This document shows positions 31,761 through 42,697 of a DNA stretch of 64,000 nt, in pieces. The notes below the pieces were generated by a model. The model had not been told where the DNA came from and ran no database searches. It saw only the letters and a program-made list of their open reading frames with translations. The DNA is from Rhipicephalus microplus. Lineage: Eukaryota; Arthropoda; Arachnida; Ixodida; Ixodidae. The stretch covers positions 203,258,192 to 203,322,191 of the forward strand of contig NC_134710.1 of NCBI RefSeq assembly GCF_043290135.1, in the 5' to 3' direction. The translations under genes and the position numbers were made by a program. How positions within the stretch are numbered: the stretch's first letter is position 1; every line of letters begins with the position of its first letter.

Positions 31761-33411
31761 TGTGGTGTTGCTTCAGTTTGAAAACCTCGTCCATAAGCTG
31801 CGCCGTGAATGCCGTCCCTCTGTCCGTTATTCTACTGGAAGGAGCACCGTGTCGTAACACGATGTGGCACATGAAAAATTGTGCTACCTCAGAAGCCGTG
31901 GCTCGTGGGATCGCCTGCGTCTCAGCGTAGCGTGTCAAATAGTCGGTCGCGACGATCACCCATTTGTTGCTGTCCGCAGATAGGGGGAATGGCCCGAGAA
32001 TGTTCATGCCAACTTGGTCGAATGGCGTGCAGGGTGCTTCAACGGGCTGAAGCAAACCAGCTGGCTTAACAGATGGTTGCTTTCGGCGCTGACATTCCCG
32101 ACAGCTCTTGACGTACTTCTTGACACTTGCCGAAAGTTCTGGCCAATAGTACCTCTCGCTCACTCTGGCAAGTGTCCGTGAGTAGCCCAGATGACCGGAT
32201 GTGGTTTCGTCATGGCAAGCGAAGAGGACGTCGTCTCGCATGTCTCGACGAACCACAGGGAGGTAGGTACGGTTGTTCGGACAAGCGTTCTTCTTGTACA
32301 GCACACCATCTCGAAGGTAGAACGATGGCAACGAGCGGGATAAATGACGTGGTATGATTGTGCCCTGGCCCTCTAAATGATCGATGATCGGACGAATCTC
32401 TGCGTCATCCCGCTGCAGTTTACTCAAGTCTGATGAGCTAATGGCATCCAGGAAGCATTCGTCTTCTTCTGCTTCCTGACTGACGACATGAAGGGGTGTG
32501 CGTGACAGCGTGTCAGCGTCTTCATGCTTACGGCCGGACTTGTGGACGATGGTGACGTCAAATTCCTGCAGCCGCAAGCTCCACCGTGCTAGCCGTTCTG
32601 AAGGGTCACGCAGGCTTGCCAACCAACAGAGCGCGTGATGGTCCGTCACTATCTTGAAGAGACGACCATAAAGGAATGGGCGAAACTTTGTGATTGCCCA
32701 CACGACTGCGAGGCACTCTTTCTCCGTAGTGGAATAATTCGCCTCGGCACGGGATAGAGAGCGGCTGGCGTGGGCTATCACCCTTTCGATATCGTCTTGA
32801 CGCTGAACGAGCACTACACCAAGCCCAACGTTACTAGCGTCAGTATGGACCTCCGTGTAAGCATCATCGTCGAAATGAGCGAGAACGTGTGCTGATTGCA
32901 TGCGCCGTCGCAGTTCATCAAAAGCTGCTTGTTGCTCATTTTCCCAGACAAACGGCGTGTCGTCCCTTGTGAGACGAGTCAGAGGTTCTGCTATCTGTGA
33001 AAAGCCATGAATGAACCGGCGATAGTAGGCGCACAAACCAAGAAAGCGCCGGACGGCTTTCTTATCGACAGGAGCTGGTAATTCGGCAACAGCGGCAAGC
33101 TTGTCTGGGTCGGGCCGGACTCCTTCAGCGCTAACTACATGTCCAAGAAATTTCAGTTCTTCATAGCCGAGGTGGCACTTCTGTGGCTTTAGAATGAGGT
33201 CCACCGATCGGATACCCTCCAGCACGCTGCGCAGGAGCTGTAGGTGCTGCTCGAACGTGGCAGAGAAGACCACCACATCATCAAGGTAGACAAGACAAGT
33301 TTGCCACTTGAGCCCTGTGAGGACAGTGTCCATCATTCGCCGGAAAGTCTCCCGCGCTGTACACAAGCCGAAAGGGAGTACTCGAAATTGGTATAGGCCG
33401 TCTGGAGTCAC
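31702..33411 (-). pseudogene. reverse transcriptase, RNase H and integrase N-terminal/core, Ty3/gypsy element 3
   Basis: 569 open codons. The polymerase catalytic box CLVYLDDVVVF is at about residues 39-49, with LGHVVSAEGVRPDP after it. RNase H follows with [22 protein letters not shown] and VTDHHAL. The integrase zinc region is HDETTSGHLG...CRECQ. In the integrase core the first catalytic Asp position reads VGMNILGPF, so Asp is replaced by Asn, while ITDRGTAF keeps the second. The frame ends after a frameshift at about 31750. It lies in the same frame as 33454-34533, from which it is separated by a single TGA. Confidence 0.93.
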
Positions 33412-33453
33412 GAAGGCTGTCTTTTCGCGGTCTCGCTGATCTACCTCGATTTT

Positions 33454-34533
33454 TCAGTACCCGCTTTTGAGATCGAGAGAAGTGAAATAATGGACACGAC
33501 TAGGTCTATCCAGCGAATCGTCAATACGCAGTAGCGGGTACACATCCTTTTTGGTCACGTTGTTAAGGTTTTGGTAATCGACGCAGAAGCGTAGCGACCC
33601 GTCCTTCTTTTTGACAAGCACGACTCGAGATGACCACGGGCTGTTGGATGGTTCGATAACGCCATCGTCAAGCATCTGGCGAACTTGCGTACGTATCGCT
33701 TCACGTTCTTTAGCCGACACGCGGTAGGGGTGCTGGTGTATTGGGCGTGCGTCCTCATACGTGATGATCCTGTGTTGAGTGATGGACGTCTGGCGGATCT
33801 TTGAGCAACTTGCGAAGCAAGACCTGTACTCGAACAAGAGTGCTCGCAGCGCAGTCTGGTTATCGGTGGACAGATCAGGATTGATGTCAATGTTGCTCAT
33901 TGATGTGTCTGCGTTATCCACTATTTCTGACGTGAGACAGTTGGTTACGTTTGCTACTTCGTGGGCAAACGCTATCGAAGTGCCACGGAAAAGGTGTCGA
34001 TGCTCGTTGCTAAAGTTGGTAACGAGCAATTCAGATCGGCCGTCGCGAACGTGTATTACACTTCTCGCTACACATATGCCTTGCTGCAGGAGGTGTTCTA
34101 AATTTGTCTCGGCCACCACATCGCCATCGCTCAAACCACAGCATGTTACGTCGACTAGAACACTGGCTCGGGGAGGAAGCGTCACGCTCTGTTCAGAAAT
34201 ACGGAGTACGTCGACACGCATTCCATCATCCTGCACGTTGATTGCTCGCTGGGCTGAGAACGTGACGCGGCGCTCTTGCAGATCAATGATAGCTCCATTT
34301 TCCTGTAGAAAATCAATTCCCAGAATGACGTCACGGCAGCATTCACGTAGAACAAGGCAGCTTGCTACGAATGTGTACCCTTGAATCTGTACTCTAGTTG
34401 TGCAGGCGCCCATTGGAGTTACGACATGGCCACAAGCTGTCCGAATGTGCGAGTTATGCCACGGCGTGATTACTTTCTTCAGCTGCGTTGTCAGTTTCCC
34501 GCTCAGTATGGAATAGTCTGCGCCGGTGTCCAC
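33454..34533 (-). pseudogene. protease and reverse transcriptase N-terminal half, Ty3/gypsy element 3
   Basis: An aspartic protease domain starts with VDTGADYSILSG (catalytic DTG intact) and has ILGIDFLQENGA downstream. The polymerase fingers and palm follow: MLDDGVIEPSNSPWSSRVVLV, KKDGSLRFCVDYQNLN, and YFTSLDLKSGY. A TGA at 33454-33456 replaces the tryptophan usual after SGY. The rest of the polymerase continues in the same frame. The frame is also continuous with gag upstream, separated only by a TGA at 34579-34581. Confidence 0.92.
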
Positions 34534-34578
34534 TAACGCATTAACTACACAACCATCAATTGTTACTGCTATGTCGAG

Positions 34579-35349
34579 TCAAAGCCGGCTATCCTTTGCA
34601 GCAGCAGGTGATTTCGGACCAGTTTCTGTACGGTTCTGCGTCAATAGGAGGTCTTCAGCGCTTCGACGTTCAGCGACCCCGCCCCAAGAGGTCGCTTCGG
34701 CTAGTTTTCCCGGCGGGGGCTGGAAGATCGTGCGGTAGAATACCGCTGGGGCATTGATGAAAATCGCCTCGGTGATGGCGAGCGCGACTGGCGCCCGGCA
34801 GACGGTGGTGAATGCTGCTGGGAGAGGTAGTTTTGGATGTCGCGTGGTCTCTGACCGTAACGGGGGGGGGGGCGGCGAGTACGCAGAGAAGCCGCGAAGC
34901 CCAAGACGGCGATAAGGACACTGGCGGTACAAGTGATCAGCTTCTCCGCAGTGAAAGCATAGAGGCCGGTGATCGGGTGTGCGCCAGACATCAGACTTCC
35001 GAGGATACGAGTGCCGATTGTCGATGTACTGGACCGGTTGCGCTGAACGATGGGCAACAGAAGCACCATAGACAAAAGGCAGGGGCGGTGGCGTGTACGT
35101 GCCTTCGTAGTATGGTATGTGCTGCGCTGACTCGAGTGAAACTGCAGGGACAGGATGAACGAACAATGACGGCGATGCAGCAGGGCGTTTCAAGGCTTCC
35201 GTGTAGGTTGTCTTACGGTGGTATTCAGCAGGAGCTGACGCAGCTGTATCAGGAGGCAAGGTGTCCCGGAGGGCCTGGTGCAGCTCATCTTTGATGACAG
35301 TTGCAATAGAGCTAACCGTAGGATGAGGTGTTACACCAGCCTTTTGCAA
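34579..35349 (-). pseudogene. gag C-terminal part with zinc knuckle, Ty3/gypsy element 3
   Basis: 257 codons in the same frame as 35350-36153. It contains one CCHC knuckle, CFHCGEADHLYRQC, as in nucleocapsid. It is proline-rich on both sides. It ends at a TGA (34579) immediately before protease, in frame with it. Confidence 0.88.
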
Positions 35350-36153
35350 CTATTCACGTACAATATTACGAATGAGTTCACGTAAGGAGTCATTGATGGT
35401 CCCAGCGGCGGTGAAAATGTCAGCAGTGGACATGCCACTGACTTGCCTGTCGTATTGGTTTGATCGCTGCTGTAGCATTTTTTCCATTGTCATGGCTTCA
35501 GACAAGAACTCCGCGACCGTCTTTGGAGGACTTCGCTCGAGGCCGGCGAAAAGCTGGTCCTTGACACCACGCATCAAGTGACGCCACTTCTTGTCCTCCG
35601 TCATTCTTGAATCTGCCCGTCGGAAGAGACGCGTCATGTCTTCGACGTACGCGGTCACAGTTTCGTTTGGCGACTGGACGCGGGCAAGAATAGCTCGTTC
35701 AGCTCTTTCTTGGCGGTCGGCGCTGGCATATGTCTGCAGAAGTCTACGACAGAATTCGGGCCACGTCGTCAGCTGCTCCTCTCGATTTCGATACCACGTG
35801 CGAGCCCCGCCTTCGAGATAGAAGTAGACACGACCCAGTTTCACCGCGTCGTCCCACTGATTCAAGTTGGCTACGCGCTCGAAGTCCGCCAACCAGTCCT
35901 CAACGTCTTCGCTCTCCGTACCATGGAATGTCGTCAGTGCCCGTGGGCTTTCCAACGTATATCGGTTCGACGACGTGCTTCCCGTGCCGGTTGGCAAGCT
36001 TTGTACCGAAGTGCTGGTCATCTTTGTTGACGTGGTGGGAGCAGTATCGTTGACTTCCGGAGGCAATCTCCTGATTCGACGGCTGGTCCGATGCACGGGA
36101 GTATTGACTGGCACTGGACTCGTATTACGGCTTCCTGGGGGGGTCCGCAGCAT
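35350..36153 (-). pseudogene. gag N-terminal part (capsid), Ty3/gypsy element 3
   Basis: 267 codons, with an ATG 32 nt inside the LTR. The capsid-like region includes FHGTESEDVEDWLADFERVAN, WPEFCRRLLQTYA and ETVTAYVEDMTRLFRRAD, typical of the retrotransposon gag family. A TAG at 35350-35352 interrupts it, and the rest of gag continues in frame. Confidence 0.88.
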
Positions 36154-36164
36154 CCGTGAGACTA

Positions 36165-36184
36165 CCCAGCACCTTCCACCAGTT
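36165..36184 (-). other. primer binding site of Ty3/gypsy element 3
   Basis: On the minus strand, AAC and then TGGTGGAAGGTGCTGGG follow the LTR end, the position and TGG start expected for pairing with a tRNA 3' end. The tRNA is not identified. Confidence 0.55.
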
Positions 36185-36351
36185 TGTCACGATGAGTCAC
36201 AAGTACTGGGGGATATATTGAACGTAGCTATCTCTAGGACGATGCGTCAATCGTGGCTGGCTCTCGAGCCGAGAACAGACACGCAAATCTTCTTTTTTTC
36301 CTCCAGATGGTAGAGCCGCTCTTGCAGTCGACCCACTACGTGTGGGTGGCA
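36185..36351 (-). repeat. 5' LTR of Ty3/gypsy element 3
   Basis: 167 bp, about 96% identical to 30771-30943 apart from the 6-bp deletion. Confidence 0.93.
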
Positions 36352-36422
<71 letters not shown>

Positions 36423-36445
36423 TACAAAGAGAGAGAGAGAGAGAG
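36352..36445. repeat. (TA)n then (GA)n tract
   Basis: A TA tract of about 56 bp with one CA interruption, then GA-rich sequence to 36445. Confidence 0.95.
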
Positions 36446-36791
<346 letters not shown>

Positions 36792-36806
36792 AATAACGTT
36801 CAAAAG

Positions 36807-37044
36807 CACCGCCGCGGTGGTCTAGTGGCTAAGGTACTCGGCTGCTGACCCGCAGGACGCGGGTTCAAATCCCGGCCGCGGCGGCTGCATTTCCGATGGA
36901 GGCGGAAATGTATGTTGTAGGCCCGTGTACTCAGATTTGGGTGCACGTTAAAGAACCCCAGGTGGTCAAAATTTCCGGAGCCCTCCACTACGGCGTCTCT
37001 CATAATCATATGGTGGTTTTGGGACGTTAAACCCCACAAATCTA
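36807..37044 (+). mobile_element. tick tRNA-derived SINE, full length and well preserved
   Basis: The A box TGGTCTAGTGGCTAAGG and B box GGGTTCAAATCCC are 30-35 nt apart. The body includes GGGTGCACGTTAAAGAACCC and the tail GGGACGTTAAACCCCACAAA. It is the cleanest copy in the window. Confidence 0.95.
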
Positions 37045-37047
37045 ATA

Positions 37048-37258
37048 ACGTTCAAAAACCACGATATGATATAGAGAGATGCCTTGAGGAGAGCTCCTCA
37101 AACGAACCTCCGCTGTTATTTAACGTGTACTGACCTCACACAGTATACTGGCCTCTACCATTTTACCTGATCGAATCGCGACTGCCGCGGCCCGGATTTT
37201 ACCGGCTACCTTTAGGTCAGCAGCCAGGTACCTTAGCCAGTGATCTACTGCGGCATAC
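37048..37258 (-). mobile_element. tick tRNA-derived SINE, diverged minus-strand copy
   Basis: It is tail to tail with the preceding SINE. The head near 37250 (minus: GCCGCAGTAGATCACTGGC) and the GGTCAGCAGCCAGGTACC block are recognisable, but the body is heavily mutated. Confidence 0.65.
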
Positions 37259-37375
37259 AGAAAACAGCGTAACATCTGCAGCATTGAAGCTTTTTTTTTC
37301 TTAGAAGACACCTCCGACTGGCTCCACCAATATAAAAATGTTAGCATATAAAATATACGTCGCTGCGGTCACTGT

Positions 37376-37620
37376 TACTGATCGGCGGCGGCAGCTGCGC
37401 TGCCGCTGCGAGGTGGCACTCACCAGCGCCGAGCTGGCCGGCCAGCTTTGGGCCATCCGGCAAGCTCAAGATGCCGCCCGGGTCCAAGGACTTCAAGCGG
37501 TCACCTGAGGTATCGTTATCATAATCAATGGAGGGCAGAAAGAGACATGGGTTAACCCCCTCTTGCTCCACCTGCCGGTGTAAACTGTCGGACTTTAAAT
37601 AAAGTTTATTCATTCATAAA
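37376..37620 (+). pseudogene. 3' end of a non-LTR element (short coding tail, 3' UTR)
   Basis: The plus frame to the TGA at about 37507 reads VALTSAELAGQLWAIRQAQ and DAARVQGL. It is followed within 90 nt by TAAATAAAGTTTATTCATTCA. This resembles the end of LINE-type coding regions in ticks with a (TTCA)n tail. No enzyme domain remains, so assignment is tentative. Confidence 0.4.
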
Positions 37621-37710
37621 TTATTTCACGTCAGTTCTGGAATATTCAAAATTTTATCTATGCACTAAGGAACTATCAAGAAAGCAGAAAGTGGTAATAG
37701 TAAAGCACTG

Positions 37711-37711
<1 letters not shown>

Positions 37712-37748
<37 letters not shown>
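37712..37748. repeat. (TA)n microsatellite
   Basis: It directly borders the first 461-bp unit. Confidence 0.97.
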
Positions 37749-37751
<3 letters not shown>

Positions 37752-37913
37752 GGAGAGAAGTGTATACCTAAGGGCTCGCATTTCCGTGTTTTAACACAAT
37801 AAAAATGAGATATAACAGACAGTAATGCCAAGGAATGTACAGGGGAAGTTATTAGAACCAATGGAATGTAAATAAGAAGAAAGAAGAAAGAAAAGTGGAT
37901 GAAAAAATTACCA

Positions 37914-37985
37914 GCTGTGAGCAGGAATCGAACCTACGACCTTCGAATAACGCGTTCGATGCTCTAACCACTGAGCTATCACAGC
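37914..37985 (-). tRNA. tRNA-like cloverleaf 1 (tRNA-derived repeat, probably not a working gene)
   Basis: A 72-nt sequence folds as a perfect tRNA: 7-bp acceptor (GCTGTGA/TCACAGC), 4-bp D stem (GCTC/GAGC), 5-bp anticodon stem (TCGAA/TTCGA), 5-nt variable loop and 5-bp T stem with a TTCGATT loop. The anticodon loop is CGCGTTA, giving CGT (Thr), but position 33 is G instead of the near-universal U. A T6 Pol III terminator lies about 7 nt downstream. Its place in a tandem repeat suggests a tRNA-derived repeat. Confidence 0.5.
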
Positions 37986-38374
37986 GGCCGCCCCTCCATC
38001 CACTTTTTGAGTTTATATGTGAATTTAGAAGTATGAGTGACAGTCAGCGCCATCTATAAGCCAAACAACGAGTGTGAAAACACTCTTATTCGCATGTTTG
38101 GCGTCATGTAGCACGTGAACTTATTATGAGCGGGCAGCTGATTAATTGTCCCTCTTATACAACCTAAACACACCAAGTCTGCCAGTACGAGACCCTCGTT
38201 CAATGAAATAAGGGAGAGAAGTGTATACCTAAGGGCTCGTATTTCCGTGTTTTAACACAATATTATTGATATATAACAGGCAGTAATGCCAATGAATGTA
38301 CAGGGGAAGTTATTAGAACCAATGGAATGTAAATAAGAAGAAAGAAGAAAGAAAAGTGGATGAAAAAATTACCA

Positions 38375-38446
38375 GCTGTGAGCAGGAATCGAACCTACGA
38401 CCTTCGAATAACGCGTTCGATGCTCTAACCACTGAGCTATCACAGC
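38375..38446 (-). tRNA. tRNA-like cloverleaf 2
   Basis: Identical in sequence and fold to the copy at 37914-37985, 461 bp further on, including the T6 run and G at position 33. Confidence 0.5.
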
Positions 38447-38835
38447 GGCCGTCCCTCCATCCACTTTTTGGGGTTTATATGTGAATTTAGAAGTAGGAGT
38501 GACAGTCAGCGCCATCTATAAGCCAAACAACGAGTGTGAAAACACTCTTATTCGCATGTTTGGCGTCACGTAGCACGTGAACTTATTATGAGCGGGCAGC
38601 TGATTAATTGTCCCTCTTATACAAACTAAACACACCAAGTCTGCCAGTACGAGACCCTCGTTCAATGAAATAAGGGAGAGAAGTGTATACCTAAGGGCTC
38701 GTATTTCCGTGTTTTAACACAACATTCATGAGATAAACAGACAGTAATGCCAAGGAATGTACAGGGGAAGTTATTAGAACCAATGGAATGTAAATAAGAA
38801 GAAAGAAAAAAGAAAAGTGGATGAAAAAATTACCA

Positions 38836-38907
38836 GCTGTGAGCACGAATCGAACCTACGACCTTCGAATAACGCGTTCGATGCTCTAACCACTGAGCTA
38901 TCACAGC
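38836..38907 (-). tRNA. tRNA-like cloverleaf 3, T stem mutated
   Basis: It is like the other two but with one T-stem base changed (GAGCACGAATCG on the plus strand), which breaks a pair. Confidence 0.45.
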
Positions 38908-39172
38908 GGCCGTCCCTCCATCCACTTTTTGGGGTTTATATGTGAATTTAGAAGTAGGAGTGAAAGTCAGCGCCTTCTATAAGCCAAACAACGAGTGTGA
39001 AAACACTCTTATTCGCATGTTTGGCGTCACGTAGCACGTGAACTTATTATGAGCGGGCAGCTGATTAATTGTCCCTCTTATACAACCTAAACACAGCAAG
39101 TCTGCCAGTACGAGACCCTCGTTCAATGAAATAAGGGAGAGAAGTGTATACCTAAGGGCTCGTATTTCCGTC

Positions 39173-39707
39173 CACTTTTCTTTCTTCTTTCTTCTTATTT
39201 ACATTCCATTGGTTCTAATAACTTCCCCTGTTCATTCCTTGGCATTACTGTCTGGTATATCTCATTAATATTGTGTTAAAACACGGAAATACGAGCCCTT
39301 AGGTATACACTTCTCTCCCTTGTTTCATTGAACGAGGGTCTCGTACTGGCAGACTTGGTGCGTTTAGGTTGTATAAGAGGGACAATTAATCAGCTGCCCG
39401 CTCATAATAAGTTCACGTGCTACGTGACGCCAAACATGCGCATAAGAGTGTTTTCACACTCGTTGTTTGGCTTATAGATGGCGCTGACTGTCACTCCTAC
39501 TTCTAAATTCACATATAAACCCCAAAAAGTGGATGGAGGGACGGCCGCTGTGATAGTTCAGTGGTTAGAGCATCGAACGCGTTATTCGAAGGTCGTAGGT
39601 TCGATTCCTGCTCACAGCTGGTAATTTTTTCATCCACTTTTCTTTCTTCTTTCTTCCTATTTACATTCCATTGGTTCTAATAACTTCCCCTGTACATACC
39701 TTGGCAA

Positions 39708-39710
<3 letters not shown>
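39173..39710. repeat. inverted unit of the 461-bp repeat
   Basis: It carries the same sequence in the opposite orientation, starting at the CCACTTTTCTTTC side. The 37 nt at 39135-39172 pair with 39279-39320, so the junction can form a hairpin. The inverted unit ends at the TA tract. Confidence 0.93.
39547..39618 (+). tRNA. tRNA-like cloverleaf 4, inverted unit
   Basis: Same 72-nt fold as the others with GTTC in the D stem (one G:U pair). A TTTTTT terminator starts about 7 nt downstream. Confidence 0.5.

Positions 39711-39764
<54 letters not shown>
39711..39764. repeat. (TA)n microsatellite
   Basis: A 54-bp TA tract between the inverted unit and the next element tail. Confidence 0.97.
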
Positions 39765-39765
<1 letters not shown>

Positions 39766-39890
39766 GAAAGTAGATGCGCTTTCACATAACAACTATTTAT
39801 TGTGCCGACGCTTCGACGGGAACCCCGTCTTTTTTAAGGCATAATACTATTTACACATGTTCCGTGTCTTCTTATAGCTGGTTTGGGTTA
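39765..39890 (-). mobile_element. Penelope-like element tail fragment, second family
   Basis: The minus strand has a GACGGG-GTT-CCCGTC hairpin (39829-39815) followed by GAAGCGTCGG and CACAATAAATAGTTGTTATGTGA. The AATAAAYAGTTGT string also occurs in the Penelope-like tail at 24685. It sits just outside the visible start of block copy A, so copy A may also be preceded by it. Confidence 0.4.
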
Positions 39891-39901
39891 TATATATCTA
39901 T

Positions 39902-42562
39902 TGTAATGAAGAGAAAACAGACAACATCCGATCTTGGGCCAGCTATTCTTATTCTGCCCTTCGTCTTTCTCTGCTTCTTCCAGCTAGCTCCTCGCACCCG
40001 GAGCCCCGATTCTGCTGCTCTTAGTCATCAGTGCTCATCACACTCGGCCATGACTGCGAGTGCGTGGAGCTGCCGACAGTGCCTCATGTGGGCGCGGTTG
40101 GCTGCATCGTGGTGGTCGGACTCTTCCACGCTTGAACTCCGTCTGAAAATATTTTAGGGCAAAATCCAGTGCCGGCATTGAATGTGTCGCCGTGGTCATT
40201 TGAAATGTCGGTTAAGACGCCGAGGTTTGCTGAGGTTTGGCATAAACTTTGGCCGATAGCGACTCTGGGTTACAACTTTCTGTTGCGGTGGTCTATAACC
40301 GCGGCCATGTTGGGACGCTTCCAGTGCGTTTTCCATCGGGTGGAATAAGTTCTGTCGCTGCGGTTGATCTCGTCCAAGGTTCGACATGTTCGGAGGACTT
40401 GGTGAAAACAGTTCTGGCGGGTGCAATTGACTTCCTCGCCTGGGCCGGACTCGTCTAGGCTGTGACTGCACGCTGAGGCTGTATTTGTTGCCTTGGTCAG
40501 CCACAGTGTCGTTGTTGACGTTGGGCATTGGCATTCGCTCGCACCTTGGTGGATGAAGACTCGGGGTATGAAACTGGTTGCACCTCTGTGGTCTGTCTTT
40601 ACGACGCTGTAACATGGTGTAGAGATTTGGTGGGCGACAGTGGGTGTGTTTGAGCAGTCGTTGCTTGATGAGTAGACATTCAGGTCACCTGAGTGGGGTG
40701 GTGGGATTTTTATGCGCATTTGAATGCCGAGCCGGAAAATGCTTGCGCAACAGAGGGTGAGTGTGAGCACTCACAGGCCACTGGACACAATCATGATGTG
40801 ACGTGCCCGCAACTTCCTTGCTGTTATCGCTCTTGTTTTGACCGAGCTGGTCATGGCCTGAACAATCAGGGGCGATTTCCCTGGTGACGACTTCATGGGG
40901 GTCTGCGCGACGTTCAGGTTGTACGTAGGGAGTCAGAATGGCGTGCTTATCATCGTCGGCAAGATCGCACATCATGTTGCCAGAAAGGCCTATGCTGGCT
41001 CTCTCTGCCTGGAACGCAACGATGTAGCTCACACGCTCGGCGGATGACTGCAGATGTGGTACACACTGGTCGAAGATTGTCTCCTTGCTATCCACGGTTG
41101 TCTCCGACAGCTCCGTCTTGAAAATGGTGTTGTTTGCTGGCACGGAAGTTCGTGAGATGGGGCCCGGTGTGGAACCTGACATCGGAAGTGCGACGCCTGC
41201 CTTGGAGCCTGTTTCAGTGTACCCTGTAGAGCGTTCAGCCAAGAGGTCATCAAAGCTTATGCAGGGTACAGCTGCACATTCGGGATGGTTCAGTGTGAGA
41301 TGTCGTTTGAGTAACGGCTTTCACGAGGCCCGTCTTCGATAGTGGTTGAGCTGAGCTGAACTTGAATTGGACGACGGCAAAGAATCTGAAAGCTCAAGTG
41401 AACTGCAACGCATGACTGCAACCTGGAGGCGGAAACCCTCCTGCGCCTTATCCTCGGTAGTCGTCAGGTTGAACTGGGTGGTGGAAGGGAGATCGGAGAG
41501 TGTCCGGCCGAAAGCAGCTATGAGCTTGGAGCTCCACTCCATCCAGGACTGCTGCTTGAAGCCTTCATACCGGTGCCATGCCAGTGCACCTTCCCGGAGA
41601 CGGTCTACAGCCACGGTGCATTTTTATATTCTGTACAGGCCTCGCGCATTGCTATCGCGTTGACGGTTGCCACCCAGCTGTTGGCGTCCTTCCGGACTCC
41701 ATGGAGTTCCGGTAGTTCGCGGACGGCTGATGATTGTGAGGTGGCAGATGGCAACGCAGAGATCACCAACGCTATGCAGTCGAGCTGGTGTGAGAGCTCG
41801 ATGAGAAAAGACCGAAGCTCCCTGCGTTGCTCCGGTTTGCTTGCCTCAAGGTCGTGTGAGGCAGCTACATCCAACACTGTGTTAATGTCACACAATGCTG
41901 GCAACATTGTAGGAGCGCGCTCACAGATAGATGCTGTAAGTTCGTTAGTCTCGACGTGGAGTAATGCGATGGTTCGCCGCAGGTCCACGGCGCTGTCGGG
42001 TGTGAAGGCCGAAGAGTCAGTGATCGCGCTCTTCAAGTAAGTAGCGGCTGCACCACTTACGCCAGCGAGATTGCGAGCATGGAAGCCTGGACGGCGTTCA
42101 GTGGCGGCTCGTGTGTTGGAAGAGTACTGCAATGGGAATGAAGGCCGTGGGAAACGTGAGCGGCATTCCGAAGGGACAGGAGCCGGTGCGGATCTGTGGC
42201 GTGAAACGGTGGCAGTGTTTCAATCAGGTCATGGCCTAGAACCACAGGGGAGGCCTGGACACCATCCACAGGTGGTCTGAAGGGTTGCTGAAGCGGCGGG
42301 TGGGACCCCATTGCTAAGGAAGCGTGAACGGCGTTCCTTGATGGAGAAGCCCGCGCTGCCGAAGAACCACGAAGACACGTACCGGTGGCTTTCTGCAGAG
42401 GGTTCACTTGTCGGATAGCGCCATTGTAATGAAGAAAAAAGAGACAACACCTGATCCTGGGCCAGCTGTTCTTATTCTGCACATCGTGTTCCTCTGCTTC
42501 TTCCAGCTAGCTTCTCGCACCCAGAGCCCCGATTCCGCTGGTCTTAGTCATCAGGGCTTATC

Positions 42563-42565
<3 letters not shown>
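39902..42565 (-). mobile_element. gag-only LTR retroelement (copy B)
   Basis: LTRs at 39902-40042 and 42425-42565. Two substitutions relative to copy A were seen, at 40386 and 41439. The upstream flank (GTTATATATATC) is visible here and shows no clear matching target duplication on the other side. Confidence 0.72.
41321..42132 (-). pseudogene. decayed gag-like frame of the short LTR element (copy B)
   Basis: Same two overlapping frames as 1427-2238. One residue differs (AQE instead of AQA) because of the change at 41439. Confidence 0.5.

Positions 42566-42594
<29 letters not shown>
42566..42594. repeat. (TA)n microsatellite
   Basis: 29 bp, against 37 bp in copy A. Confidence 0.97.
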
Positions 42595-42597
<3 letters not shown>

Positions 42598-42697
42598 GGA
42601 GTAATAATTCAATGGGCCAGTTAGTCTTCGTGAAGGTATGGGATATGGCACAACGGGAGCGTTGTCAACAAGGATAAATATATTTATTTCCGAATAG

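Larger units (their letters stand above)
30771..36351 (-). mobile_element. Ty3/gypsy element 3, nearly complete
   Basis: 5.58 kb with paired LTRs (30771-30943 and 36185-36351) that begin TGCCACCC and end CGTGACA on the minus strand. LTRs differ by about six substitutions and one 6-bp indel. Order on the minus strand: 5' LTR, a primer binding site-like TGGTGGAAGGTGCTGGG near 36180, gag, protease, reverse transcriptase, RNase H, integrase, polypurine tract GAAAGGGGGG near 30950, 3' LTR. Three in-frame stops and two frameshifts disrupt it. Both ends abut TA microsatellites, so a target duplication cannot be read with confidence. Confidence 0.93.
37751..39172. repeat. tandem array of 461-462 bp units
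   Basis: Units begin GGGAGAGAAGTGTATACC at 37751, 38212, 38674 and 39135. The first three are complete and highly similar; the fourth breaks off after about 37 nt. Each full unit holds a tRNA-like sequence on the minus strand with a T6 run just past its 3' end. Confidence 0.95.

Noticed and set aside
33779..34384. 201-codon plus-strand frame
   Set aside because: It is antisense to the protease and reverse transcriptase of Ty3/gypsy element 3.
37751..39172. Regular 461-bp repeats considered as a CRISPR array
   Set aside because: Whole units repeat without short direct repeats and unique spacers, and the setting is an animal genome.
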